A stretch of DNA of 64,000 nt from Microbacterium oxydans (lineage in GTDB: Bacteria; Actinomycetota; Actinomycetes; Actinomycetales; Microbacteriaceae), in NCBI RefSeq assembly GCF_900095745.1, contig NZ_FMIR01000009.1:1-64000 (forward strand), in the 5' to 3' direction. The translations under genes were made by a program, and so were the position numbers. The notes beneath the pieces were generated by a model, which was not told the DNA's origin, ran no database searches, and saw only the letters and a program-made list of their open reading frames with translations. How positions within the stretch are numbered: position 1 is the stretch's first letter; each line of letters starts with the position of its first letter. This document shows, piece by piece, positions 37,523 to 46,024 of the stretch.

Positions 37523-38497
37523 GTGGCAGCATCCTCCCAGCGCAAGAAGAAGAGTCGGACCGCGAAGCACACCCCGGCCCGCACCAGCGGCAACCCGGCG
37601 CGGCGTCCGGTCGTCGAGGCGGGCCCGGTCACCGCATCCGATTGGATCGGGGCCGCGCGGCTGCGCACCCTCCCGCTCGCGATCGCCCCGGTGATCATCG
37701 GCACCGGTGCGGCGCGCAGCACCGGACCCGAGTTCCACTGGGTGATCGCGCCCGCGTGCCTCGCCGTCGCGGTGCTGCTGCAGATCGGCGTGAACTTCAC
37801 GAATGACTACAGCGACGGCGTCCGCGGCACCGATGCCCACCGCGTCGGGCCCGCGCGCCTGACGGCATCCGGGCGGGTGAAGCCACGCACCGTCCTGATC
37901 ATCGGCCTGGTCTTCTTCGCGCTCGCCGCGGTCGTCGGCCTCGCGATCGTCGTGCGCACCGGGCAGTGGTGGATGCTGGCGGTCGGTGCGGCGTGCATCG
38001 TCGCGGCCTGGTTCTACACGGGCGGCAAGCGGCCATACGGGTACTACGGCCTCGGCGAGGTCTTCGTGTTCGTGTTCTTCGGGCTCGTCGCCACGCTCGG
38101 CACCACCTGGGTGCAGGTGTTCGAGCTGCCGCTGCAGGCGTGGCTCGGAGCCATCGCCGCCGGCCTGTTCGCGTGTGCTGTGCTGCTCGCCAACAACCTG
38201 CGTGACATCGACCAGGACCGCGAGGTCGGCAAGCGCACGCTCACCGTTCTGATCGGGCGCCGGGCCACTCAGGTGCTGTTCACCCTGTTCGTCCTGGCGC
38301 CGTTCGGCATCGCCGTGTCCCTCGCGCTGCTGTTCCCGATCGCGTGGATCTCGCTCCTCGCGCTGCTGGCCGGGCTTCCTGCCATCGTGATCGTCTGGGC
38401 CTACCGGCAGCCGAGGGAACTGGTGACCGCGCTCGCCCTGACGTCACTGACATCACTGCTGTACGCGGGCGCCCTGTTCTGGGCCTTCGTCGGCTGA
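37523..38497 (+). CDS. menA: 1,4-dihydroxy-2-naphthoate polyprenyltransferase
   Basis: 324-residue UbiA-family membrane prenyltransferase that attaches the isoprenoid tail in menaquinone synthesis. After a basic N-terminus, ASDWIGAARLRTLPLAIAPVIIG opens the core; the first Asp-rich motif is NDYSDGVRGTD and the second LRDIDQDREVGKRTL. About eight to nine hydrophobic helices. The length is slightly above average because of the ~40-residue basic extension. GTG start. Neighbouring DUF4229 is the usual actinobacterial partner. Confidence 0.93.
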   Translation: MAASSQRKKKSRTAKHTPARTSGNPARRPVVEAGPVTASDWIGAARLRTLPLAIAPVIIGTGAARSTGPEFHWVIAPACLAVAVLLQIGVNFTNDYSDGVRGTDAHRVGPARLTASGRVKPRTVLIIGLVFFALAAVVGLAIVVRTGQWWMLAVGAACIVAAWFYTGGKRPYGYYGLGEVFVFVFFGLVATLGTTWVQVFELPLQAWLGAIAAGLFACAVLLANNLRDIDQDREVGKRTLTVLIGRRATQVLFTLFVLAPFGIAVSLALLFPIAWISLLALLAGLPAIVIVWAYRQPRELVTALALTSLTSLLYAGALFWAFVG

Positions 38498-38512
38498 GCG
38501 GCAGCGCGGCGG

Positions 38513-38812
38513 TCAGGCCCTCGGGTCGTCGGTGGGCTCGTTCGCGTCGATCGCCTGGTCCTCGGCATCCGCATCGGCCTGGCTGCCGGACGACCGGCTC
38601 TCGCGGCGCTCCGCGAGTCGGGCCGAAGCATCGGTGAGCGGCGTGCGCAGGAACAGCATCGAGATGCTCATGCCGATGAGCGCGGCGAAGATCGCGGCGA
38701 GCCACCAGTACTCGCGGAAGATCGGGAAGAAGAACCAGAGGATGGCGAGCGGGACGAGGAACGCCAGCAGCCGCAGCACGGTGTAGACGAGGAAAGGCGC
38801 GGGCTTCTTCAC
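38513..38812 (-). CDS. DUF4229 membrane protein
   Basis: 99-residue protein with two hydrophobic helices (residues 8-28 and 35-54) flanking FREYWW, and a long acidic C-terminal tail. Matches DUF4229, commonly encoded beside menA in actinobacteria. GTG start with GGAAGG directly upstream, an unusually short spacing. Downstream of the 308-residue gene on the same strand (9-bp gap). Confidence 0.8.
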   Translation of the reverse strand: MKKPAPFLVYTVLRLLAFLVPLAILWFFFPIFREYWWLAAIFAALIGMSISMLFLRTPLTDASARLAERRESRSSGSQADADAEDQAIDANEPTDDPRA

Positions 38813-38821
38813 CCTTCCAGT

Positions 38822-39748
38822 CTACGTTCGCCGCGGGGGTGGCTCGGCGCCGGTGCCCTCGATGCCGAGCCGAGCGAACGGGATGCCGCGCACCACCCGA
38901 TGCCACGGGTGCTCCCCGAGTGACCACAGCAGCTTGGCGTCGATGTCGAGCGCCAGGTCTTCGCAGCCGACCGGGAGGGGCATGTCATCCCGCTCCAGCG
39001 CCGACCGCGGCCCGCTCCACAGCGCACCGGGGCGCAGGCCGTCAGACTGTGAGACGAAGTGGCGGTCTCCCCACCGCACGGCGCCCTGCATGCGGGGGAT
39101 GCCGGGGCTGAAGACGGGCTCCTCCGTGAACCGGCCGTCGGCGTCCTCCGGGATCGAGAACTCGCCGATCCGGCCGCGGTCGTCGGTGCGGTGCTCGCCG
39201 ATGAGGACACGCCGGAGGGGAGTGCCGTCCTCGTCGAACACTCGACCCAGATACGAGCAGCGCAGCGCGACGGGGTGCACGCGCGTGCGGACGGCGACGA
39301 GCGCCGTGGCGCGACCGCGCCGAGGGCGTGCGCCGGCGATGCGCTGAGCGGTGGCACCGCGGACCGTCCGCACATCCGCGAGATCGAACTCCCAGATACC
39401 GCGTCCGGTCGCCGCGACGAACAGCCGGTCGTCGAACCAGGCGAGGCCCCCGGCATGGATCGGAGCCGGCTGCAGCTCTCCGTCGTCGTCGGCGATGGCG
39501 AGCAGCACGTCCAGATGGCGGGAGCGCTCGAGATCGACGAACGTCACGCGCGAGGCGAGGTGCACGCCGTCGAGCTGCTGCCGGAACCAGCTCACCGCCA
39601 CGGTGCGCCGCCCGCGCCACTCGCCGAGATCGATGCCCTGCGGGTACCAACGTCGAGTCCAGGTCCGGGCGGTCAGCCAGCGCAGATCCAGGGTGTCGCG
39701 CTGCTTCTGCCGCACCGGACGCCACGTCGATCCGAACGGCCAGAGCAT
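38822..39748 (-). CDS. Hypothetical protein, possible beta-propeller-like fold
   Basis: 308-residue soluble protein without signal peptide. Repeated short strands ending in polar turns (VTFVDLERSRHLDVLLAIADDDG, GGLAWFDDRLFVAATGRGIWEFDLADV, GAVRWGDRHFVSQSDG) resemble propeller blades, and Trp residues recur at regular distance. I do not recognise a named family. It may be cotranscribed with DUF4229. Upstream lies the long hairpin-rich intergenic region. Confidence 0.65.
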   Translation of the reverse strand: MLWPFGSTWRPVRQKQRDTLDLRWLTARTWTRRWYPQGIDLGEWRGRRTVAVSWFRQQLDGVHLASRVTFVDLERSRHLDVLLAIADDDGELQPAPIHAGGLAWFDDRLFVAATGRGIWEFDLADVRTVRGATAQRIAGARPRRGRATALVAVRTRVHPVALRCSYLGRVFDEDGTPLRRVLIGEHRTDDRGRIGEFSIPEDADGRFTEEPVFSPGIPRMQGAVRWGDRHFVSQSDGLRPGALWSGPRSALERDDMPLPVGCEDLALDIDAKLLWSLGEHPWHRVVRGIPFARLGIEGTGAEPPPRRT

Positions 39749-39837
39749 GCTCCCATCGTGGCCGAACGAAGGCGCCGTCGCGAACTCGACAACGAACCGT
39801 GCGTCGGATCTCGGCCGATGTACAGCTTAACGAAATG

Positions 39838-40143
39838 CGACATGTATCATGTTACGTGTCGTCGCGTTGATCTCTAGGGGGAGGGAGCGCGACGACACGG
39901 AACGTCCCGGGTCCGGCTGATGGGGGTCAGCAGGGCACGAGGCGGGCGGGGCCATCATCGGTGGCCCCGCTCTCCGAACGCCTCGCGTTCGGCAGTGCGT
40001 AGCACTGGGAGGTGTGGCTCCGTTCGGGTACGGGGCCACACCTCACTGCGCACCTCGGCAGCGTCCGTGGACACCGGTCGTTCACCTTCGCGTCGCCGTC
40101 CGGCAACAGCGACCTGGCACGATTCCGGGACACCACCTGTCCC
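39838..40143 (+). ncRNA. Hairpin-dense 5' leader upstream of the polysaccharide cluster
   Basis: The 404-bp gene-free gap (39749-40152) contains a chain of perfect stems: CGACATGTA/TACGTGTCG (39838-39861, one mismatch); 12-bp arms 39855-39866/39888-39899; 5-bp 39916-39931; 9-bp 39946-39954/39962-39970; 8-bp 39974-39981/39985-39992; 6-bp 39993-40007; 9-bp 40010-40018/40035-40043; and 6-bp GGGACA/TGTCCC (40127-40143) ending one base before the GGAG ribosome site of the glycosyltransferase. GCAGTG (39992-39997) can instead pair with CACTGC (40044-40049), giving two exclusive folds. It does not look like RNase P, SRP, tmRNA or 6C RNA by their core motifs. Probably a structured regulatory leader; boundaries approximate. 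Confidence 0.55.
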
Positions 40144-40152
40144 TGGAGTTCC

Positions 40153-41133
40153 GTGCGCACACCCCTCGTCACCGTCATCCTGCCCGCGAAAGACGCCGGC
40201 GCGTATATCGGGACGACGCTCGAGACGCTCACCCGCCAGTTCGACGATCCTTCTGCGCTCAAGCTCGTCGCCATCGACGACGGCTCGCGTGACGACACCG
40301 GTGCACTCATGCGCGCGTATGCCGAGCGCCTCCCGAACGTCGAGCTCATCCGGAACCCGATCGCCCGGGGGCTGGCGACCGCCCGGAATCAAGGGCTCGA
40401 ACGGGTCGAGGGCGACGCCTTCTGCTTCCTCGACGGTGACGACTGGATGCAGCCGCGCCGGCTCGAGGTGCTGGTGTCGCGGTTGCGCGAGCTGGACTGC
40501 GACTTCCTCCGCACCGACCACGTCACGGTCACCGGATCGCACCGGGCGCTCGTGCGTGCCCCGCACCCGTGGCGCGAACGCGTGCTCGTTCCGCGGGAGG
40601 CGATCCTGCCCGAGAACGAATCCACGATGGTCGACTACCCCTACGCGTGGGCGGGTGTCTTCCACCGCCGCGTTCTCGACGACGGGCTGGCGCGGTTCCC
40701 CGAGGGGCTGTTCACGGCGGAGGACCGGCCCTGGATCTGGCGGCTCCATCTTCGCGCGGGGTCGTTCGCCGTCGTGGATGCCCCCGCGCTGCTCTACCGA
40801 CGCGGCATCGCGACGTCGCTCACCCAGGCCCGGGATCGCCGCCAGCTCGACTTCGCCCGCGCGATGGACGAGGTCATCGCCGTCGTCGAGCAGGATCCCG
40901 AGGCGGAGCGCTTCCTGCCCAAGGTCGTGTGGACCGCGCTCGCGCTCAGCTCCCACCATCTGGTGCGTGCGCGTCGCATGCACCCGCGGCTGCGCGCCGA
41001 GATGCGCAGCGGCATCCGGGACATGCTCCGCCGGCTGCCCGATGACGAGCTCGACGAGACGCTCACGCGCTTCGACGGGCCGCGCCGGCGGGTGCTGGCG
41101 CGTGTTCTCCGACAGGCAGGGCGCACGGCATGA
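40153..41133 (+). CDS. Family 2 glycosyltransferase
   Basis: 326-residue GT-A enzyme, cytoplasmic, using a nucleotide sugar for polymer assembly. Signatures: VTVILPAKDAGAYIGTTLETL, VAIDDGSRDDTG (UDP-binding), GLATARNQGLE and the metal motif FLDGDDWMQP; ED in FTAEDRPWIWRL is the likely base. The GTG at 40153 is chosen for GGAG five bases upstream; the longer frame would translate the hairpin leader. First gene of the cluster, coupled by ATGA to the next. Confidence 0.9.
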   Translation: MRTPLVTVILPAKDAGAYIGTTLETLTRQFDDPSALKLVAIDDGSRDDTGALMRAYAERLPNVELIRNPIARGLATARNQGLERVEGDAFCFLDGDDWMQPRRLEVLVSRLRELDCDFLRTDHVTVTGSHRALVRAPHPWRERVLVPREAILPENESTMVDYPYAWAGVFHRRVLDDGLARFPEGLFTAEDRPWIWRLHLRAGSFAVVDAPALLYRRGIATSLTQARDRRQLDFARAMDEVIAVVEQDPEAERFLPKVVWTALALSSHHLVRARRMHPRLRAEMRSGIRDMLRRLPDDELDETLTRFDGPRRRVLARVLRQAGRTA

Positions 41134-42476
41134 CCCAGGTCTTCGCGCTGCACAGTGCGTACGGACTCGCCACGGCCGCCGCGGCGATCGACGCCGGGCT
41201 CCTCGGCCGTGAGAGTGGGGCGGAGCGCATCCTCGTGCCGTTCACCTCGAGCCGGGTGCCGGAGACGGCGGTCGGCATCGCCCACGACCCGGTCGTGGCG
41301 CCGCTGCGCGCGCGGTTCGACCGCATCGAGCCGCTGGAAGACGTTCTCGGCCCGTTGCATCCGAGCTCGTGGGAACCCGCAGAGGCCGACCTCCCGATGC
41401 TGGAGCGCCTGCTCGTGCGGACGTGGCGACTGGATCCGCGGGACCTGGAACTCTTCGTGCAGAGCCCGCAGGTCGCGCCCGCCCGCACCCTGATGACGCT
41501 GTTCCCGCACGCGCGGATCACGATCGTGGGGGACGGCCTCATGACGTACTCGCCGATGCGGGTGCGACTGCCGTATGCGGTCGCGGCGCGCATCGAACGT
41601 GTGGTCCATGCGGACGTGGTGCCCGGAGTGCGGCCGCTCGTCGGGTCCCCTCGTGCCGAGATCGTGCCGGTTCCTCCCGCGGCGTTCGCCGCGGGACTGC
41701 GGGAGACGGATGCCGGCGAGTCGGGCGACGACCGCGACACCTCGAACGTGCTGGTCCTCGGCCAGTACCTGTCGGCGCTCGGGCTCATGACGCCCGCCGA
41801 GGAGATCGACCTGCAGAAGCAGCTGATCGACCGTGCCGCGCGGTGGACTCCGCAGCGCATCGTCTTCAAGCCGCACCCCGCCGCACCGCCGCTGATGACC
41901 GCGGCGGTCCGCGATCGGGCGCACGTGCACGGGATCGACTTCGTGGAGTATCGCGGCCCGCTCGCGGCGGAGCTGCTGGCCGAACGCCTGGATGCGCTGG
42001 CCGTCGTCGCCGGGTTCTCGACCGCGCTGCCGACCGTGCACACGCTCTTCGGCAGGGCGATCGGATCAGCGGGCAACGACCGGATGCTGGCGGCACTGAC
42101 GCCGTTCGAGAACAGCAACCGCATACCCGTGACCCTGGTCGACGCCCTCACCCGCGACGACTCGCCCTACGGTGACCCTGCCCGGCTGCAGCTGCTGGTC
42201 GACGCGGTCGGCTACGCGATGCAGCCCGAGAACGCCGGCCACCTGCGCGGTCGCGCCGAAGAGCTGCTGCGGGGGCTCGATGCGTTCGAGCGGGATCGAT
42301 ACTTCGCCCCGCGGCGGCTGGCGGAGCTGGGGCTGCCGGGGGCACCGCGGGAGAGTGCCCTGAACCGTGCATTGCGCCCGGCCGGGGGAGTGGGCAGGGT
42401 CGAGGAGTGGCGGCTCCACGCCCTCGGCGCGCGGCGACGCGTCGGCCGGGCCTGGCGCGCGCTGCGCGGGCGATGA
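41130..42476 (+). CDS. Polysialyltransferase-like glycosyltransferase
   Basis: 448-residue GT-B type enzyme resembling bacterial alpha-2,8-polysialyltransferases. VGDGLMTYSP near residue 133 fits the acidic-acidic-Gly sialyl motif, and FKPHPAAPP near residue 247 is the HP motif that binds CMP; a later SST-like serine motif appears as AGFSTALPTVHTLFG. No signal peptide. Its place between GT2 and NeuA supports transfer of a CMP-activated nonulosonic acid. ATGA overlaps on both sides. Confidence 0.75.
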   Translation: MTQVFALHSAYGLATAAAAIDAGLLGRESGAERILVPFTSSRVPETAVGIAHDPVVAPLRARFDRIEPLEDVLGPLHPSSWEPAEADLPMLERLLVRTWRLDPRDLELFVQSPQVAPARTLMTLFPHARITIVGDGLMTYSPMRVRLPYAVAARIERVVHADVVPGVRPLVGSPRAEIVPVPPAAFAAGLRETDAGESGDDRDTSNVLVLGQYLSALGLMTPAEEIDLQKQLIDRAARWTPQRIVFKPHPAAPPLMTAAVRDRAHVHGIDFVEYRGPLAAELLAERLDALAVVAGFSTALPTVHTLFGRAIGSAGNDRMLAALTPFENSNRIPVTLVDALTRDDSPYGDPARLQLLVDAVGYAMQPENAGHLRGRAEELLRGLDAFERDRYFAPRRLAELGLPGAPRESALNRALRPAGGVGRVEEWRLHALGARRRVGRAWRALRGR

Positions 42477-43663
42477 TGACGATGACGACGAGGATGGACG
42501 ACATGGACGAGCAGCGGCCCCTCACGGTGGCGATCATCCCCGCGCGCGGTGGATCGAAGCAGGTGCCGCGCAAGAACCTGCAGCGGGTGGGCGGGGTGCC
42601 GCTGGTCGAGCGGGCCGTGCGGGCGGCCGCTGCCGCAGCCGGCATCGACCTGGTCGTGGTCTCCACCGACGACGACGAGATCGCCGCGGTCGCGACGGCC
42701 GCGAGGGCCCGCGTCATCCGCCGCCCCGCCGAGCTTTCCGGCGACACGGCGACCTCGGAGAGTGCGATCCTGCACGCCCTGGACGAGCTCGAGGCGGGCG
42801 GGGACAGGGTCGAGATCGTGGCGTTCCTGCAGGCGACGTCGCCGTTCATCCCGAGTGACGCGCTCGCCGCGGCAGTGGAGGAGATCCGCGCCGACCGCGC
42901 CGACAGTGTTTTCGCGGCCCACGAGACCTACGGATTCCTGTGGCGCGAGGACAACCGTGGCGAGGCGGTCGCGATCAACCACGAGGCCGCGCACCGCCCG
43001 CGCCGGCAGGACCGGGAGCCGCACCACCTCGAGACCGGCGCCTTCTACGTCTTCCGGGCCGCGGGGTTCCGTGAGAGCCGGCATCGGTTCTTCGGCAGGA
43101 TCCGCATCGCGGCGGTGCCGGAGTGGACGGCGATCGAGATCGACGATGCGGATCAGCTCCGGGTCGCCCGGACCCTGGCGGCACTGCACGAGGTCCCAGG
43201 GCGCATCCCGGTCCGGGCGGTCGTGACCGATTTCGACGGCGTGCACACCGACGACACCGCGATCATCGATGCCGACGGCGGGGAACGGGTGCGGGTCAGC
43301 CGCGAGGACGGGATGGGGGTGGCCCTGCTGCGCCGCGCCGGTGTGCCCCTGCTGATCCTGTCGACCGAGGTCAATCCGGTCGTCCGCGCTCGCGCCGACA
43401 AGCTCCGCGTGCCGGTCCTGCACGGCATCGACGACAAGGAGACGGCGCTGCGGAACTGGGCGCGGGAGAACGACGTGCCCCTCGCCGACATCGCCTACCT
43501 CGGCAACGACGTCAACGATCTGCCGGCGCTGCGGATCGTGGGGTGGCCGATCGCCGTCGCGAACGCCCACCCGCTCGTCATCGAAGAGGCCCGCGTCGTG
43601 CTGCGCCGCCGCGGCGGCGAGGGCGCCGTACGGGAGCTGATCGAACGAGTGTTGTCGAGCTGA
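42473..43663 (+). CDS. neuA: CMP-nonulosonate (sialic acid) cytidylyltransferase fused to HAD phosphatase
   Basis: 396-residue bifunctional protein. Residues ~15-235: NeuA-type cytidylyltransferase with IPARGGSKQVPRKN, VSTDDDEIA, LQATSPF and HHLETGAFYVF. Residues ~245-396: KdsC-like HAD phosphatase with DFDGVHTDD (nucleophile Asp near 251), ILSTE, KETAL and GNDVNDLPAL. It would activate the sugar with CTP; the HAD part may remove the 9-phosphate, as in fused NeuA/phosphatases of Bacteroides and the HAD-like tail of animal enzymes. Several ATGs (42473 to 42503) are possible; 42503 has the better GAGG spacing. Confidence 0.88.
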   Translation: MMTMTTRMDDMDEQRPLTVAIIPARGGSKQVPRKNLQRVGGVPLVERAVRAAAAAAGIDLVVVSTDDDEIAAVATAARARVIRRPAELSGDTATSESAILHALDELEAGGDRVEIVAFLQATSPFIPSDALAAAVEEIRADRADSVFAAHETYGFLWREDNRGEAVAINHEAAHRPRRQDREPHHLETGAFYVFRAAGFRESRHRFFGRIRIAAVPEWTAIEIDDADQLRVARTLAALHEVPGRIPVRAVVTDFDGVHTDDTAIIDADGGERVRVSREDGMGVALLRRAGVPLLILSTEVNPVVRARADKLRVPVLHGIDDKETALRNWARENDVPLADIAYLGNDVNDLPALRIVGWPIAVANAHPLVIEEARVVLRRRGGEGAVRELIERVLSS

Positions 43664-43756
43664 CCGATGCCGGTAACCCGGCCGTCGCCCGGTGTTCATC
43701 CTCGGCCCGTAGTCAGGAGGGAGGGGTTGCACCAGCGCTCGACGACCGGAGGAATC

Positions 43757-44629
43757 ATGACTGTCAGCATCGGCTCACGAGTGATCGGCGGCGGGCGTCC
43801 TGCCTACGTCATCGCCGAGATCGGACTCAACCACAACGGCGATGTCGACATCGCGAAGAAGCTCATCGACGTCGCGGCCCGCGCCGGCGCCGATGCCGTG
43901 AAGTTCCAGAAGCGCACGCCCGAGATCTCCACCCCCGAGCACATGCGCGACGTTCCGCGTGAGACACCGTGGGGCGTCATGAGCTACCTCGACTACCGCC
44001 GTCGCGTCGAGTTCGGCCGCGACGAGTACGTCGAGATCGGCGACCACGCCACGATGCTCGGCCTCGACTGGTTCGCATCGCCCTGGGATGTGCCGAGCGT
44101 CGCCTTCCTCGAAGACCTCAATGTGGTGGCGCACAAGGTCGCCTCGGCCAGTCTCACCGACACCGAGCTCCTGGTCGCCCTGCGCGAGACCGGCAAGCCC
44201 GTCATCCTCTCCACCGGCATGTCGACCATCGAGCAGATCGACCGCGCACTCGACACGCTCGGCACCGACCGGGTGGTCCTCATGCATGCGACGTCGACCT
44301 ACCCGCTCGAGCCCGAAGAGGCGAACCTGCGCGTGATCGCCACCCTGCGCGACCGCTACCCCGGTGTGCCGGTCGGCTACTCGGGGCATGAGCGCGGCCT
44401 GCAGATCTCGCTCGCCGCGGTGGCCATCGGCGCGGTCGCGGTCGAGCGCCACATCACGCTCGACCGCACCATGTGGGGCTCCGACCACGCGGCCTCCCTC
44501 GAGCCGACGGGTCTCGAGCACCTGGTGCGCGACATCCGGGTGATCGAGCGGGCGACCGGAGACGGTGTCAAGCGGGTGTTCGACAGCGAGCGGGCGCCGA
44601 TGGCGAAGCTGCGCCGCATCTCGGCATGA
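43757..44629 (+). CDS. neuB: N-acetylneuraminate synthase-type protein without SAF domain
   Basis: 290-residue TIM-barrel enzyme that condenses PEP with a hexose (ManNAc, mannose, or their 6-phosphates). AEIGLNHNGD, GADAVKFQKR, KVASASLTD, VILSTGMSTIEQID, LMHATSTYPLEPEEANL, GYSGHERG and VERHITLDRTMWGSDHAASLEP are all of the NeuB family. Typical NeuB has ~345 residues with a C-terminal SAF (antifreeze-like) lid; here the protein stops after the barrel. GGAGGAA precedes the ATG. Starts 93 bases after neuA, perhaps with its own promoter, and overlaps the next gene by ATGA. Confidence 0.88.
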   Translation: MTVSIGSRVIGGGRPAYVIAEIGLNHNGDVDIAKKLIDVAARAGADAVKFQKRTPEISTPEHMRDVPRETPWGVMSYLDYRRRVEFGRDEYVEIGDHATMLGLDWFASPWDVPSVAFLEDLNVVAHKVASASLTDTELLVALRETGKPVILSTGMSTIEQIDRALDTLGTDRVVLMHATSTYPLEPEEANLRVIATLRDRYPGVPVGYSGHERGLQISLAAVAIGAVAVERHITLDRTMWGSDHAASLEPTGLEHLVRDIRVIERATGDGVKRVFDSERAPMAKLRRISA

Positions 44630-46014
44630 CCGAGGCCCCCGGCATCCGCGTCGTCGCCATCGCGGACGCCGACTCCTTCGTGAAGTGGGCGGCCTCGCTG
44701 CTCGGGGCGGTGCCGGGCCTGCGGCCGCACCTGCTGCTCGTGCGCACCCCGCTCACGGCCAGTGTCGAGCAGCAGCGCACCGCTCTGGCGGGCACGACGC
44801 TCGGCCCCGACGACATCACCCGGATCGGGTTCGCGGAGACGGCGGCCTGGCTGGCCGGGCAGCGCCCCGACGTGGTGCTGCTCGCCGGGCGCGGACCGTT
44901 CGTGCGGTTGATGGGACGGGTCATCGACGCGCTGGAGCATCGACCGGTCACCGTCTCGGGGCTTCCCGGCATGGCCATCCCCGCCCAGCGCGGGGCGCTC
45001 GACTACCGACGCCACACCGACCTGTTGGTCGTGCATTCCCATCGAGAGGTGCGGGCCTTCGAAGAGCTCGGACGACGCATCGGCGTGCAGACGCCCGTGG
45101 CGCTCGCGACCCTGCCGTTCGCCCGGCGCCGGCAGCGGATGCTGCACCCGGAGCGGATGCGGGTCGACGCGGCGGCCGGCGGTCGCGGTGGCATCGCGGT
45201 CGCCGAGCGCCCGGCACCGGCTGCTCCGGCACGTCCGCCTGCGACCGACATCGTGTTCGCCGCGCAGGCGCTCGTGCCCGTCGGGAAGGACGAGCGTGCC
45301 GAGATCGCGGCCATGCTGGTGCGGGCGGCCGAGGCCGAGCCCGCGCGACGCGTGGTGGTGAAGCTGCGGTCGCGGCCGGGGGAGTCGGAGACCCACCTCG
45401 AACGCGAGCCCTACGCGGGGTTGCTGCCGTCGCGCCTGCCGCAGAACCTCGTGTTCTCGTACGACTCGATGTCCGCCGCTCTGCAGACGGCCGCCGGTCT
45501 CGTCACGGTGAGCTCGACCGCCGCAATCGAGGCCACCGCCCTCGGCGTGCCCGTCATCGCACTCGACTCGTTCGGGGTGAGCAAGAGCCTGCTGAACACG
45601 GTGTTCGTGGGAAGCGGTCTGCTCGGCGGTCGCAGCGAGGTCGTGGCCGGGCGGTTCCGGCATCCGCATCCGGACTGGCTCCGCGACAACTACTTCCACC
45701 CCGAAGACGAGTCGACGTGGTGGGAGCGGGTGGAGCAGCTCGTGGCTCTTCGGCGTTCCGGGGCATTGCCGGCGCGTCGTGTGCCGGCCGCTCGCGGGGG
45801 AGCGCTGCACGAGGCGTGGCATCGGGCGAGCGTGCTCGGGGCGGAGGATCGCACGGTGCCGGGTGCTGTCGCGCTCGCCGTGGGGGCTCCCGCGACCCGC
45901 GCGCTCTCCGCGGTCCGCGCGCGGCGAGCTCGGTCCGGCGGAGACACCTGGTCCGACGCGTCGACCGACTACACGCTCGAGCCGAACCCGTTCGACGACT
46001 CCCTCCGGCGCTGA
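44626..46014 (+). CDS. DUF6716-type putative glycosyltransferase
   Basis: 462-residue protein I match to the DUF6716 glycosyltransferase family from memory. N-terminal Rossmann-like part with AIADADSFVKWAASLLGAV, central GLPGMAIPAQRGALDYR, a second Rossmann half with VVVKLRSRPGESETH and the nucleotide-site-like VSSTAAIEATALGVPVIALDSFGVSK. The layout parallels CDP-glycerol or capsule polymer transferases of GT-B fold. The last ~90 residues are basic and possibly membrane-associated. Last gene of the cluster; likely adds a residue to the nonulosonate polymer. Confidence 0.75.
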   Translation: MTEAPGIRVVAIADADSFVKWAASLLGAVPGLRPHLLLVRTPLTASVEQQRTALAGTTLGPDDITRIGFAETAAWLAGQRPDVVLLAGRGPFVRLMGRVIDALEHRPVTVSGLPGMAIPAQRGALDYRRHTDLLVVHSHREVRAFEELGRRIGVQTPVALATLPFARRRQRMLHPERMRVDAAAGGRGGIAVAERPAPAAPARPPATDIVFAAQALVPVGKDERAEIAAMLVRAAEAEPARRVVVKLRSRPGESETHLEREPYAGLLPSRLPQNLVFSYDSMSAALQTAAGLVTVSSTAAIEATALGVPVIALDSFGVSKSLLNTVFVGSGLLGGRSEVVAGRFRHPHPDWLRDNYFHPEDESTWWERVEQLVALRRSGALPARRVPAARGGALHEAWHRASVLGAEDRTVPGAVALAVGAPATRALSAVRARRARSGGDTWSDASTDYTLEPNPFDDSLRR

Positions 46015-46024
46015 ACCGGCGGTC

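Noticed and set aside
40012..40152. N-terminal extension of the GT2 protein starting at GTG 40012
   Set aside because: GGGAGG abuts the GTG without spacing, the extra residues lack glycosyltransferase similarity, and the region is hairpin-rich; the GTG at 40153 has a proper ribosome site and begins the conserved domain.
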